A stretch of DNA of 64,000 nt from Gordionus sp. m RMFG-2023. Lineage: Eukaryota; Nematomorpha; Gordioida; Chordodea; Parachordodidae. How positions within the stretch are numbered: the stretch's first letter is position 1; every line of letters starts with the position of its first letter. The notes beneath the pieces were generated by a model. The model did not search any database. It had not been told where the DNA came from and saw only the letters and a program-made list of their open reading frames with translations. Of this stretch, positions 48,498 to 59,483 are shown in pieces. Where the stretch lies: positions 63,450,954 to 63,514,953 of the forward strand of contig NC_088776.1 in NCBI RefSeq assembly GCF_954871325.1, given 5' to 3'. Made by a program: the position numbers and the translations under genes.

Positions 48498-49110
48498 TGG
48501 CGGAAAAAGAAATTTTTAAAACAATTTCGTTATTTGGAATACCTGAAACTATAGTTACTGATAATGGTACTAACATCACAGGTAATGATTTTGAGAAATG
48601 ATGCAATGATCACGATATTAAACATGTACTTACTGCATACCACCAAAAATCTAATGGTCAGATAGAACGTATGGTGAGAACGTTCAAAGCACATATAAAA
48701 TGAAATATAAAGAATGAATTAGATACTGCACTTGACAAATTTTTATTCAATTATAGAAACATGTGAAATGATACTAGAGAAGTTACATTACACCTTCCAA
48801 GAGAATGTTCAATAGCGACATTAGGGTTAAATGGGGGACTTATTATAACCGTTGGAACGAAAAGGGGATAGAGTTAACGTAACACTATCACCCAATAGAC
48901 CCTTTAATGTAGGAGATTTTGTTTGGTACAAAATACAAGGTGATGACAAGTGGTGGCACGGTCGCACACAAAGAAAGTGACATGATGTTCTAAGTTAGGA
49001 CAGGTAAAGATATATTAAGGAGACATTTAGATCAATCAAGAATAAGATATTGTTTCACATTTATAAATTATGATTTCTAACTCTAAAAATTCTTTTAAGA
49101 AGGGAGTGTG
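48498..49110 (+). mobile_element. Ty3/Gypsy integrase fossil
   Basis: The frame shows IFKTISLFGIPETIVTDNGT, HVLTAYHQKSNGQIERMVRT and FKAHIK, the second half of a Gypsy integrase core. It is followed by LDKFLFNYRN and an integrase C-terminal-like region near 48900. A purine-rich AAGAAGGGAGTG near 49095 could be a polypurine tract. The copy is broken in several places. It is on the opposite strand to the fossil at 45330-47010. Confidence 0.78.
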
Positions 49111-49434
49111 AACAAAAATAAAAAAAGCCATTAATAAATATGATTTAATGAATGCGTGATATAAAATTTTAACTTACTACTATTTAATAACCAAATATAT
49201 AATTAATCAATATTTTAATTTATTAATTATTCCTATTATATCACAGTAAAATATTTCATTTATATAATATGTTTGTCTTAAAAAGTTAAATTTTTGTTTT
49301 AACTGTTAAAATATCTAATTATTTTATAATAGAATATTTAATTAAAACTGATCTCATCCCACAATTAGAATTTTTTAAGGCATAATGTTTTTATTATTAA
49401 CTATTTATTATGTAAAAATATGTCATTATTTCAG

Positions 49435-49978
49435 ATACAAAACAATTACCAGATAGAATTACATATAGCCGGAGTGGATTAGATGATGTGTATTTATCAA
49501 TGAAAGCGTACATATGTCATCATATTAATATATGTCTAAAATTTTGTGTTATGACTTTTGATATATGGACCAATAAATATAGACGGCGAAATTATATGAC
49601 ATTTATATTTCACGAAATAGATAATTATTTTATTATTGTATTTAATACATTGGCGACACATCATATCACTCAAAAACATACCACTGAAACTTTTCTTTCC
49701 GAGGTAGAAAGAGTTGAAAATGAATTTGATTTAGGGTCCAAGAATATTCAAATAGTTACGGATGCAGGACCCAATGTAAAGAAAAGTGTTCGTCTAGGAG
49801 AATATGACCATCATTTATGTTTGGGGCATGGATTATATAATCTAGTGACATTTAGTCGATGGAATAAAAGAAGTTAATTAAAATAGAAAATCTCATGTAA
49901 AAAAGTAAGAGAAATAGTTGCCCTAAGATTCAAAACAGCTGATTTTGAAAATATAAACGATATTCATAATTATCAATA
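49435..49978 (+). pseudogene. hAT transposase fragment (second family)
   Basis: The frame 49435-49876 reads FDIWTNKYRRRNYMTFIFHE, FNTLATHHITQKHTTETFLS and IQIVTDAGPNVKKSVRLGEY ...LCLGHGLYNLV. These match the catalytic core of ZBED-type hAT transposases: TDIWT, VTDAGSN and CLGHxLHNLV. In other frames the match goes on to VREIVALRFKTADFENINDI near 49960, so there are at least two frameshifts. The N-terminal finger and the C-terminal dimerisation domain are missing. The downstream part is cut off exactly where a LINE fragment begins. Confidence 0.82.
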
Positions 49979-49984
49979 AAATAA

Positions 49985-50990
49985 TAAAAGAAGTATTGGG
50001 AGCTGCTGATCTAGTAGATATAGGATCTAATGAGAAGATTTTTTTTGTTAATAGGATAATATCCTATGCAGATGATTTTGTAGTGATCTCGAAAAGTATT
50101 GAAGAGACCAAAAATCTACTTTACCTAATTGAGACAGTAAGCTATAGAGTGGGACTTAGGTTAAACTTTAACAAAACTGTCATTCTTCCCTCCCCAGACG
50201 CGCCTTCAATTCAAAATTTTACTGTTGGAGTGAATACAGTAAAAATTGTAGAGAAAGTGAAATACTTAGGGGTAATCTTAGATAACAAAGGAAGTTGTAA
50301 AGATGAGATGAAGATGAGAATACAGAAAGCAAGAGGTGCGTTCTATAGATATATGAAAATATGGAAAGCGAGTGAAATTTCTGTATTTACTAGATTGAGG
50401 ATATTCAACTCGTTGATTGTTCCAATTGCATTATATGGTGGAGATATCTGGGAGGCAAATAAAACTGAGATAAGGCGTCTTCAATCTTTTATAAATAATT
50501 GTCTTCGTACTATACACGGGATTTTCTATCCAAGAGTTATTTCTAACTCAAATCTTTGGAGAAAGTCAACTCACACACCAATAAATATTACTCTTAAAAA
50601 ACGACGGATTCAGTTCTTAGGTCACATAATAAGAAACTCTGATAATAATTTAGTTCATGATGCCATAACATGGCTGTACTCATATAATGGAAAACAATAC
50701 ACGAAATACAAAACATTATGGTATTATAAAACAATAAAAGATATAATGGACCTAAATGTGAATATGAAACAATTTATTAAACTGAACAATAATAAAAGAT
50801 CCATTAAGAAGCTGTTTCGTATCAAGAAAAGTTACCTCTAATATGTATAAAAATACATTTCAATATTCAAGATTCACTATCATTACCCAATAATTCCTAT
50901 CTTAATTCCTATCGTAATAAATTTCAAAAATTAAACTTATTATTATCAAATATTTCCAATACCAACATACACTCAAATCCTCTTGTAAGT
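49985..50990 (+). mobile_element. 5'-truncated non-LTR retrotransposon (LINE)
   Basis: An open frame to 50841 encodes the C-terminal half of a LINE reverse transcriptase: the catalytic YADDFVVISKSIEET (residues near 24-38), VGLRLNFNKTVI, VEKVKYLGVILDNKG, IWKASEISVFTRLRIFNSLI and ALYGGDIWE, then RRIQFLGHIIR. The frame is intact from the truncation to its stop. The endonuclease and the fingers/palm start are absent, which is normal 5' truncation. About 150 bases of 3' untranslated sequence may follow; a poly-A tail or target duplication was not located. The clade is not resolved. Confidence 0.88.
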
Positions 50991-52378
50991 ATGCTTTTGT
51001 ATTTTCTTACTAATAGTTAATATAATATAGTAAAGATTTTTAATGTAAAATTATCCTCAACTATAAATGAAATTGTTGTATCTGTTGATATATAATTGAC
51101 ACTTATGGACGTTTTTCAATTGATTTTGAATAGGAGATATATAACATATGATTAATGGTTTTATCTTTCATTGACTCTCTTAACAATTGGTCGTACAACG
51201 TCAAAAAGGAAAATATAGATTGACTTATTTTATACACGAATAGTATGGGTGGAAATTAAATAATTATAATATTAGTATGTAACGCATCTGCCTGAGTATC
51301 ACCCGGTGCCTGAGAGTAGATCAGTTACACTCCACTAGGAAAATTGGTATTTTAAATGAATATTCGTCCTCTTAAAATTTTTATATATGATCTATATATA
51401 ATTAATGTTAAACGCGATTAAGCAGCACGTAGTTTGTCAAAAGTACAAAAAAATTTATGTGTTTATTTGAATGGATTCTGCTTATTAAACAGATTATTAC
51501 AGGATCGAGAACTCTAAATAGAACAGGAACCAAAAAATCTTTTTAAGACAATATTTCCAAAACCGGAAACGTCATTTGAAAAGAATATTCAGAACCGGAA
51601 ACATTACTTTTTTTAAAATCCAGATTGTTCAAAATTCTGATATATAAATTTGGATTATTTTTGGTAAGTTTTTTTCTTAAAAAAAATGGAGAATCCTTTA
51701 AATCCATATGATCTTGATCAAAGCTGAGATAATACTTCATTTTATTAATATTATTGACAGTTTTGATTCATGTTATTATTCATAATAATTATATAATAAA
51801 TAAATATTTGGATTTCATAATAATCATTTTTGATTTTTTTTATAGGTTACTTAATTAATAATAAATTTATCTACAAAAAAAATATAATATATTTAATATA
51901 AAAAAAAATGTATTTTAAAGGAATGGATGGGAAAATAAATGAATGGAATTAAATAATACAAATATCCCAAGAATCGGTGGGAGGAAAAAATGATCAACGA
52001 AAACGGGAGGAGAGGGGGGGGGGTGTTGAGAGGCAAATATTTTGAAAAATTGTATTTGAACTTCAAGTACACTTTTTCAATTTTTTATTTAAAAAAAAAT
52101 ACTAATTTAAAATAAATTTTTGGAGATTACTTTTTTAAAGCAAGGAAGGGGGGGGTGTGTAAGAAACTCGTGCATGAAATGGATTTTGATCTCTAAACTA
52201 AAATTTGAAAGGAAAATGAAGTTAGAACACTATAATATTTAAATGATAATAGGAATCGCAATTCCTTACTACGTTGTAAAAAAGAAAACAATAATTCGAT
52301 TAAAGGGTTCGCATGAAATGCCATGTATATATAGATGGAATAATATAATAATAAACGATGTAACGTAATATTTGATTT
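50991..52378. other. No gene seen between the LINE and the end of TSG101
   Basis: AT-rich with a G-rich run at 52009-52024. AATAAA-type signals for the TSG101 minus-strand transcript (TTTATT on +) occur in this region, but none is clearly the polyadenylation signal. A 65-codon minus-strand frame at 51543-51740 has no recognisable motif. Confidence 0.4.
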
Positions 52379-55300
52379 TCATATTTGTAATCCAGCAGCC
52401 AGGCGACATTTTTGCATCAGAACTTTAAGTTTGAATTGCTTCCTCGATAATTCTCGAATATTCTTTTTTGTTTGTTTATTAATTATTAGTGAATTATTAA
52501 AAAAATATATATTTATGTTTGGTTAGAGGGGGTGGGGGGGGGGAACATCTTTTAAGATTTGAATGTTAAGCTCTTTTCGTCATAAGGGCATATATAACTG
52601 GTATAATATGAAGAGAGCAAATTCAAATCTTTGCAAACATAATTATAAATGTAGCAAGAAAAGTTCAAAGATAAACCCACATGTTTTTAAGCGACGAATT
52701 ATGATTTGTCCTGTCAGCATTCAGAACGAGAGATGTTATTTACAAAAATGCCAAACAAATCATGTCTGTATATAGTTATAAACTAAAAGGATAGCAATTA
52801 AAAATAAACAAAGTTTTAAATACTTAAAGAATATATTTTCCAGAAGATATCCTTTTTTTCAAAAAAGGCATTTTAGTATATCTAGGAACCCTGAACGGAT
52901 TTTCTGCATAAATTCTAAGCCTTGCTAAAATCTATTCTAGATTGATTCATTTGAATAAATCTGGGAAAATCACCAATTTCTACTAGATCATTTTTTTTAG
53001 AAAGGAAACTATGATGGATGACAAACCTTTAAGAAATCGTCCAGAGTGAGAATTTTGTGCTTGAGAGATTCTCCAAGATAAAACGTGATATCGAGTATGG
53101 CATTTTCTTCCGCGTAGGCATTAAGTAATCTGTATTATTAAATTTAATATATACGCAGGGTTAATGTTGCATTTTTTTTCAGCAGACTTTGAACCACTGT
53201 ACTAAAATTTAACCGACTTGCCCAAGATTTTTTTGTTAAATTTACGCGTCCATCCCTTTATGTTAAAAAAAATATAATTGGCCCGGGTAAATGTTTGAAA
53301 AAGTATTTGATTGGTTGATTCGGCTCCTTCATACCGTTGTTTTAAAAATTATTTTTAAAGTTCTCATCCGCCCATTGAAGATCTCTAGGCTGTATCACCC
53401 TGCATTAACAGTTAGAGCGATTTCGCGGCGGTCATTGACACATAAGAATACCTAGACTAACGATGCAACGCTTTCATTAAAAGTGAACATTCAATGGAAA
53501 ACAGCTGGGGACGCCATTTTGAATACCCATATCATTATTAAAAATCTTAAACGAGAGGTCAATTTATTCCTATGTCTGGCGCAAACTTTATTAAAGAATT
53601 TACCTGATCGTCGAGATAATAAGGAAGCAAGTTTATCAATTTAATAGTAGTTTTTAACATGAGAATAATTACTATATGAGTTACCAAAATGGCGGGTCCA
53701 GCTGATTTGCATTCAACGACGCTTACATAAATTTTTGTATACTTGGCCGCGAATTAGCTCTAACTGTGAATTCAGGGTCACTGAGACTTGCATAAGTAAC
53801 AATAAAAAGAATATACATATTAAAAAAATTCTGAGAGGGTTGTGGAATGAATGTTCCAAAACTATTCTTCATTTCATTCCAAATAAACTAGTCAATAATA
53901 AATAAGTTAGAGGGAAATGTAAGCCATTTTGTTATGAAAGTCATTATAATCCAAAAATACAAACTGTTTATAGATTGGGGTAGTGGCATTCACGGTTTCG
54001 TCTAAATACGCGAATTCTTCGTCGGACTTCTCCAATTTATTATCTGCATCTTTTAATTTCGTCAATTCAAAAAAAAAGAAGTTTTATTTCACCTGTTCGC
54101 ATGATTCAAATACTTCGGGGTAAAAGCAGACAATTTTATCTATAAAATTAATCTGATCTTAACTTCAATATTATCGTCTGACATTAAGTTTCAATACCTT
54201 CTGCTTCAAATTTTAAAATCGTCTGCTTTTATCGTTAATATAGAATCGTGGAACTTAATTAATAATAAAAAAATAATTTAACTTTTCGTATCGTCTGCCA
54301 TTTCATTTTTATCTTCTATTTTTGTTGGAAGAAATTTAATGGAATCACGCTTGCCCTCCTCTAAGGCTTCCTTGAGGGTTTTCAGCTTTAACTTCGCCTC
54401 GTTCTTTTATTTATTTAAAACGATGAATATTTTATTTTATCTAAAAATTGGAATCCATATCCGTTACTCAATCCCCGGCATCCGGAAAACCGAATCGAGT
54501 AATTAAAATATTTGTATTCGATTCGCAGACCTGAAATCGAATAATTTGGTATGTGCTCAAATAACTATTTATAATTTCATGATTGTTTCTTCTTTTTATA
54601 GAACCTGCCCATATTTAATAATCACGTGTCAATAAAAATAGAAGCAGACAATATGTAAATTGGTGCTATTATTCCTTCTTCTACCGATTGGTAAATCTTA
54701 CAATTCACGGTACCCGTTCCAAATTGCTGACAATTGGGAATCTCGCTTATATTTCCTTTTAGGGAAATAAACACATCTATTTAAATCGAGTTTTTTTTTA
54801 AAAAAAACCACCAAAAATAAAGGAAATATCATTATTGTTCCCACCTTTTGCCCCCCCCCCTCAATTTATATTTGATTTAATTTTGGTTTTAGAAAATTTT
54901 AAACATAGAAGTCACTATCACAATAAAAAAAAACTATTATTATAAAGTCCCAGAAAAAAAAAATAAACCTAATTTTATTTTTTCTAATATCCGGAAAAAA
55001 AAATCGGCCATATTGGACTCAAAGTTAGGTGATATTATTATATTACTTTCTTTTTTCTTATTTTAATTTGTTTCCTCTTTCTTTTTATTCCTTACTTTTT
55101 TAAAATTATCATTTTATTCATCTCTTAATAGTAATATATATGGGATATATTGTGAGGGTACAGGGACACCTATGTAATTAACCCATAGCCCCCCCCCTCC
55201 CTCCAACTTTTCCCTTCAAAAAATGGTGGCTACCCACGTATAAGTATGTGGGGAATATTGTAATAGAAAAACAATATAAACATTTTCTTGATCCAAAACT

Positions 55301-58300
55301 GTCATGATATTGTGAATCACGATGGCACCGTCCTTCAGCCTCTGTTCCGTTTTGAGTAAATTATCCATTTCAGTCTGGAAAAGAGATAATTATATAATTA
55401 GATACGAAATAGTAAGATAAAATTTAATGAATAAGGTAATAAACGAAACCTAAATGCAGTTTGGTTTTATACCCCAGGAAAAGGAGCAAAAGATACAATT
55501 GTTGTAGTTAGACATAGGAGGAAAAGTATCTAAAGAAGGAAAAGAAACTATATTAAGCATTTGTTGACTTGTATGAGGGGTTTAACGGGGTGCCGCGAGA
55601 AGTTACTAGACGAATCTTGAGAAAATTAGGTGTAGAAGAATGGCTGGTTATGGTAATAATAGCAATGTATGCGGGAGCAGAGACCGCGATCCAGATAAAT
55701 GATGGATAGTGATTAAATAACAAGGATCCGTTCTGAGCCCGTTATTATCTATCCTTAAATGTTGATGCCCTTGTATTGATGACAAATAGCGGAGGACAAA
55801 TTTATCGGATGAAAGATGGCTAAGGATGATAAGAGCTTAAAAATGAATACAGAAAAGACAAATGTCCAATGATTAGTGGGGAGCTTTGCTGTTGTAATCA
55901 GCTTCTGGTCTTGCGGTGTATGTAGAAAAGGGGTTGCTATAAATTCAATAGCCCTGCTGCTTGAAATGATAGCTGTGTTAGTGGCGAGAAAGGGAGTCTG
56001 AAGATCGCTGGCTAGACATTTATCAGTAGAACGTGTTAGCGTAGAGAAGGGTGGATTGGATTGGCAATGGAAGTGTTGATTCTGCTGTTCTTAATAGGGT
56101 CAGATATGTGTAGAAGTAGCTCCGAGAGATGAGTATTCAAACAAAATAAAAATGTCTCTCCAAAGTTGTAGGAAAAGGTTTACACAAGTGTGGAGATAAA
56201 ACCTTGTCGATGGAAGTGGCACATTAAAAATTGGAAAGGACGATGAGAATGATCTGATGGATATGTGGGTGAAGCGATTGAAGTGGTGATGAGAAAAAAA
56301 AATAACTAATGAAATATGAACAGCCATCGCGGTGAAGTAAGAGGATCAGGGCCTCCAGGTAGAACTCAAGAGGATGCGGATGTAGCTCGATTTTTTTTTA
56401 AAAAGAGCTGACCCAATCTTTTAGCCAAAGAATATGCAAGCCTGGAGAGTTTGTTCATAGATGGCAAAGGTATAAAACTTCTTCTAACAACACATAATGT
56501 GGATGAAAGCTAAAACAGATATGAAAGGGGTCATAGCGACGCCCAGGGCCGTAAATGAAGAAACAGGGGGGGGGGAAACTTGCTCGGGTAAACCAGAAAA
56601 GCCTTCCTTAAAACAAAAATGATTGACGTCTCCCATGTTAAAAAATATGGGGGAAAAATATATATATTATTTAAAAAAAAGAAGAAGGCATGTTTTAAAA
56701 ACGCCTGAGGGTGCATCCAAACTCAAAAAAATAAGCATTCTTTTTGAGTTCAGATGTATCCTAAATGCTCAAAAACTTGGGCTCGCTCGAAGGTCTCTGT
56801 AAGCATGTTATTTATCCTGTCCTTCAGGGCGGATACGAGAGAAATCCTGATGGCTTCTTTATCGAGTGGCGGAGAACGTATGGAGGGATAGCTGCTACTG
56901 AGATCGTAATCGTGCCCGGTGTGTTGTTGGGTAGAAATTTTGGGCATGCCGGACTGTAACGGGTATGGCAAGTTGGACGGGTTCGACGTGTAAGGAAGGA
57001 GGTGGGATGGGTGGTCCGACGATTGCTGGGAAGGGATGGATGACGAAGCAGTCGTTTTAGTAAAAACTGGGCAGTGATCACCGAATACGGATTGCATAAC
57101 TTGGATTGAACCTACGAGGTCGCAAGCTTGCTGGAAAATAAAACAGGGGAAATATGTTAAAACGCTTTCGATATTTGATAGCAGAGTTGTTAAAAGATAC
57201 TTTTTAAATGGATCTAGATACAGTTTCAACGTCTAAAATAATATCTAGTTACAGATTATTTAATCAAAAATCTATTTAGATACAGATACCACATTTTTGT
57301 ATCTAGATCCTTTAAAAACTCTGTTTGATAGCAATAGACTTAATTACTGATATAATGTTCCGAGCGGAATTATAAATTTATAAGCGTTAAAAGATCATCA
57401 TAATAAAATTAGCTTAAAAAAAACTATCAGACGACCTGTATATTAATTCGGGTTGTACCCCAAAGATAATATTTTTAAATAACAGATTTAAAAAACCCGG
57501 ACCGGTTAACCGATAAATATGTACATTTTTAGCTTTTCACGGGAGTGGTGTCTTCAAAAATGAGAAAATTGCCGACATTTTTAACTTTTCACAGGAGTGG
57601 TGTCTTCAAAAATGAGAAAATTGCCGACATTTTTAACTTTTCACAGGAGTGGTGTCTTCAAAAATGAGAAAATTGCCGACATTTTTAACTTTTCACAGGA
57701 GTGGTGTCTTCAAAAATGAGAAAATTGCCGAATAATTGCACTATTATTCGTCCAACATTCATAGTTATATAACGAATATATATATTTTTTTAAAAAATTA
57801 GGAAGAAGGAAATTAATTTTTATTTCAAATAATAAATATTTTTAAAGAATTACATTAAGAGGTTAGTTTTAATTTTAATTACTTTTACAGGAATGAATTT
57901 AATTTCTTTATTATTTAAAAAACAGTATTTTTAATGTTTATTTTTTTATTAATATAAGTAGAACTTGAAAATGCCAAACAATTTAATACTTTAGGTTTTT
58001 TTATCAAATCGTTCTTTTTTAAAATTAAATTACGATTTTTATTTATTTAAATCAATTTATATAATATTTTAAAAAATATTGGGGGAAAAAAAATCATTTT
58101 AAAATTATTAATTTAAACAACTTAAAATTATTACATTAATTATCACCGTTTTTTCTGTAAATTTTATGAATAAATTCGAGGTGATTTATCATGTATAAAT
58201 TATCAATATTTAAAATATGCCCACTTATCAGAGTTGTTAAAGTATCTAGATACTGTATCTAGATATAAAAATGTGATATCTGTATCTAGATCCATTTAAA

Positions 58301-59483
58301 AAGTATCCTTTAACAACTCTGCCCACTTATTAGTGTTGTTAAACTGCTCATTTTGAGCCGATTTTTAAAAACGGCTGACTCGATATTTTAGCAAGAAAAA
58401 ATATTGCCTAAACCTCGATATTTGGATAATATATGTCCCCTAGACCTTTGTTCCTTCTATGAACAAAATCTTCAGGCTAGCGTAATATTTCCCTGGATAT
58501 ATTGGGTTAGAAAGATTAGAGAAAGAAAGAAAGAAAGAAAGAAAGTATTAATTTTTTTAAAAAAATACATTATAAATTAAAAATTATTTAAATGTCAACA
58601 ATTGATTATTTTAATTTAAGCAAAATACTTTATTTTTATTATGAATCTAAGAATTAAAAGTAGAAATTTTATATATATATATAAACTTGAATGGCTAATT
58701 TTTTTTCCATTTCAAAACATTAAATTATTAATTAATCAATCAGATATTTATAAATTGAAATAACTAAATTTATAGAGTGCTTTAAATTAACTAAAAATTA
58801 TAATAATTAAAAATCGTGATTTTATTTAAAAAAAAATAATTGATTTTAATCATAATCCGATTTAAATCAATTTGATTAAATCATGCCATTTCTTTTATAA
58901 ATTATTTTTACAAGAAGGAATATTCGATAAAAAATGTAGGAAGTAATAAAAGAGAAGAGAAGATTAGAGAACGAATATTTATTTTTAAACTATGAGTCAT
59001 CATGTCAAGTCGATCATGACTCTCAGGGATCCCTGGAAATCTGTATAATCTTGTATACACACTGGCACGGAACTAAAGCAGTGTTCAAATTTTAGTATCT
59101 TATGTTTCTTGGAGATATTAAGGGTCAATCAAAGCATTAAAAATGCTTATCAATTAAGATACTACTAAAAATCACACTGGAATGCCAAAATTTGAACATT
59201 GCTTTGATTACTACCCATAATTTGTAAACAAAATTTCACCCGAACCCAAAGAGGGTCCCAAGAAAATCTTGTTACCCTGATCGGTTTCTGACATGAAATG
59301 ACGCTTGTTAATGATTTCAAACTTTCCAATCCTTAAAGTATGGCAGGTAAATTTTCCCATCCGAATCTATGTACTTGGAAGGTTTGATGAGCATGTTAGG
59401 GGTAGGTGTAACGAAGCAGTCGGGTGAAGTGTTGGGATAATTTTCTGGAACCCACATACGAATGGGTATGTTGTAGGTTTTGC
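52379..59483 (-). CDS. TSG101: TSG101 (ESCRT-I subunit), seven exons, 5' end missing
   Basis: TSG101 is the ESCRT-I subunit that binds ubiquitin and PTAP motifs and sorts cargo into multivesicular bodies. Exons from 5' to 3' on the minus strand: 59483-59323 (GKTYNIPIRMWVPENYP..., SDGKIYLPYFKDWK, UEV domain), 57130-56777 (QACDLVGSIQVMQSVFGDH, end of UEV, a Ser/Pro-rich linker, then AIRISLVSALKDRINNM), 55374-55282 (TEMDNLLKTEQRLKDG, coiled coil), 54403-54349, 54049-53965 (LDETVNATTPIYKQ), 53129-53027 (LLNAYAEENAILDITFYLGE, SLKHKILTLDDFLK) and 52462-52379 (NIRELSRKQFKLKVLMQKCR, steadiness box, stop). All phases agree, 935 bases are in frame and nothing is broken. About 64 N-terminal residues are not seen and must lie beyond 59483 or outside the window. 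Confidence 0.95.
53433..53745. mobile_element. MITE-B copy 4, in TSG101 intron
   Basis: The left end CATTGACACATAAGAATACC is followed by CTAGACTAACGATG. The inner pair CAGCTGGGGACGCCATTTTG and CAAAATGGCGGGTCCAGCTG is inverted. The outermost right end is lost or diverged. It lies in the intron between the exons at 53965 and 53129. Confidence 0.78.
55440..56390 (+). pseudogene. Decayed LINE reverse transcriptase fragment, antisense in TSG101 intron
   Basis: In shifting frames the plus strand shows FGFIPGKGAKDTIVVVR, FVDLYEGFNGVPREVTRRIL, RKLGVEEWLVMVIIAMYAGA, KQGSVLSPLL and later KFRELSSI, LERTMRMI-WICG and GSGPPGRTQED. The order corresponds to the middle and C-terminal parts of a LINE polymerase (FxxAFDxVPRE, QGSVLSPLLF, zinc-finger-like VCRKGV). 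Several stops and frame changes make it non-functional. It differs from the LINE at 49985. It lies in the TSG101 intron 55375-56776, opposite to the gene's direction. Confidence 0.82.
56383..56500. mobile_element. MITE-M1 copy in TSG101 intron
   Basis: AAAAGAGCTGACCCAATCTTTTAGCC and a right side with TTCATAGATGGCAAA and TTCTAACAACACA resemble M1. It is inserted directly after, or within, the end of the LINE fragment. Confidence 0.6.
57182..57323. mobile_element. MITE-A copy 2 with perfect 8-bp target duplication
   Basis: Ends CAGAGTTGTTAAAAGATAC and TTTAAAAACTCTG. TTTGATAG flanks both sides (57174-57181 and 57324-57331), the 8-bp duplication expected of hAT elements. It lies 51 bases upstream of the acceptor of the TSG101 exon 57130-56777. 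Confidence 0.9.
57525..57731. repeat. Tandem array, four units of 52 bp
   Basis: GAGTGGTGTC recurs at 57543, 57595, 57647 and 57699, exactly 52 bases apart. The unit contains ACTTTTCACAGGAGTGGTGT and AAAATTGCCGACATTTTTA. It lies in the TSG101 intron between 57131 and 59322, and the units are almost identical. Confidence 0.95.
58229..58321. mobile_element. MITE-A copy 3 (93 bp) with 9-bp flanking duplication
   Basis: Ends CAGAGTTGTTAAAG and CTTTAACAACTCTG. CCCACTTAT flanks both sides (58220-58228 and 58322-58330). The shortest MITE-A copy, in a TSG101 intron. Confidence 0.9.
58331..58512. mobile_element. MITE-M1 copy, abutting MITE-A
   Basis: It begins TAGTGTTGTTAAACTGCTC immediately after the target duplication of the MITE-A at 58229. 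The M1 interior follows (GAGCCGATTTTTAAAAACGG, CTGACTCGATATTTTAGC, ATGAACAAAATCTTCAGGC). The right inverted end is missing; a short (GAAA)n array at 58516-58546 takes its place. Confidence 0.78.

Noticed and set aside
52563-52775. 70-codon frame with several Cys and His
   Set aside because: Spacing does not fit a known zinc finger and base use is like the flanks.
56750-57229. 159-codon minus-strand frame taken as a complete single-exon gene
   Set aside because: Only 57130-56777 is coding. The frame extends through the splice sites into introns on both sides, and its start lies in MITE-A.
57525-57731. Satellite or CRISPR-like array
   Set aside because: Four contiguous 52-bp units with no spacers: an ordinary minisatellite in an intron.
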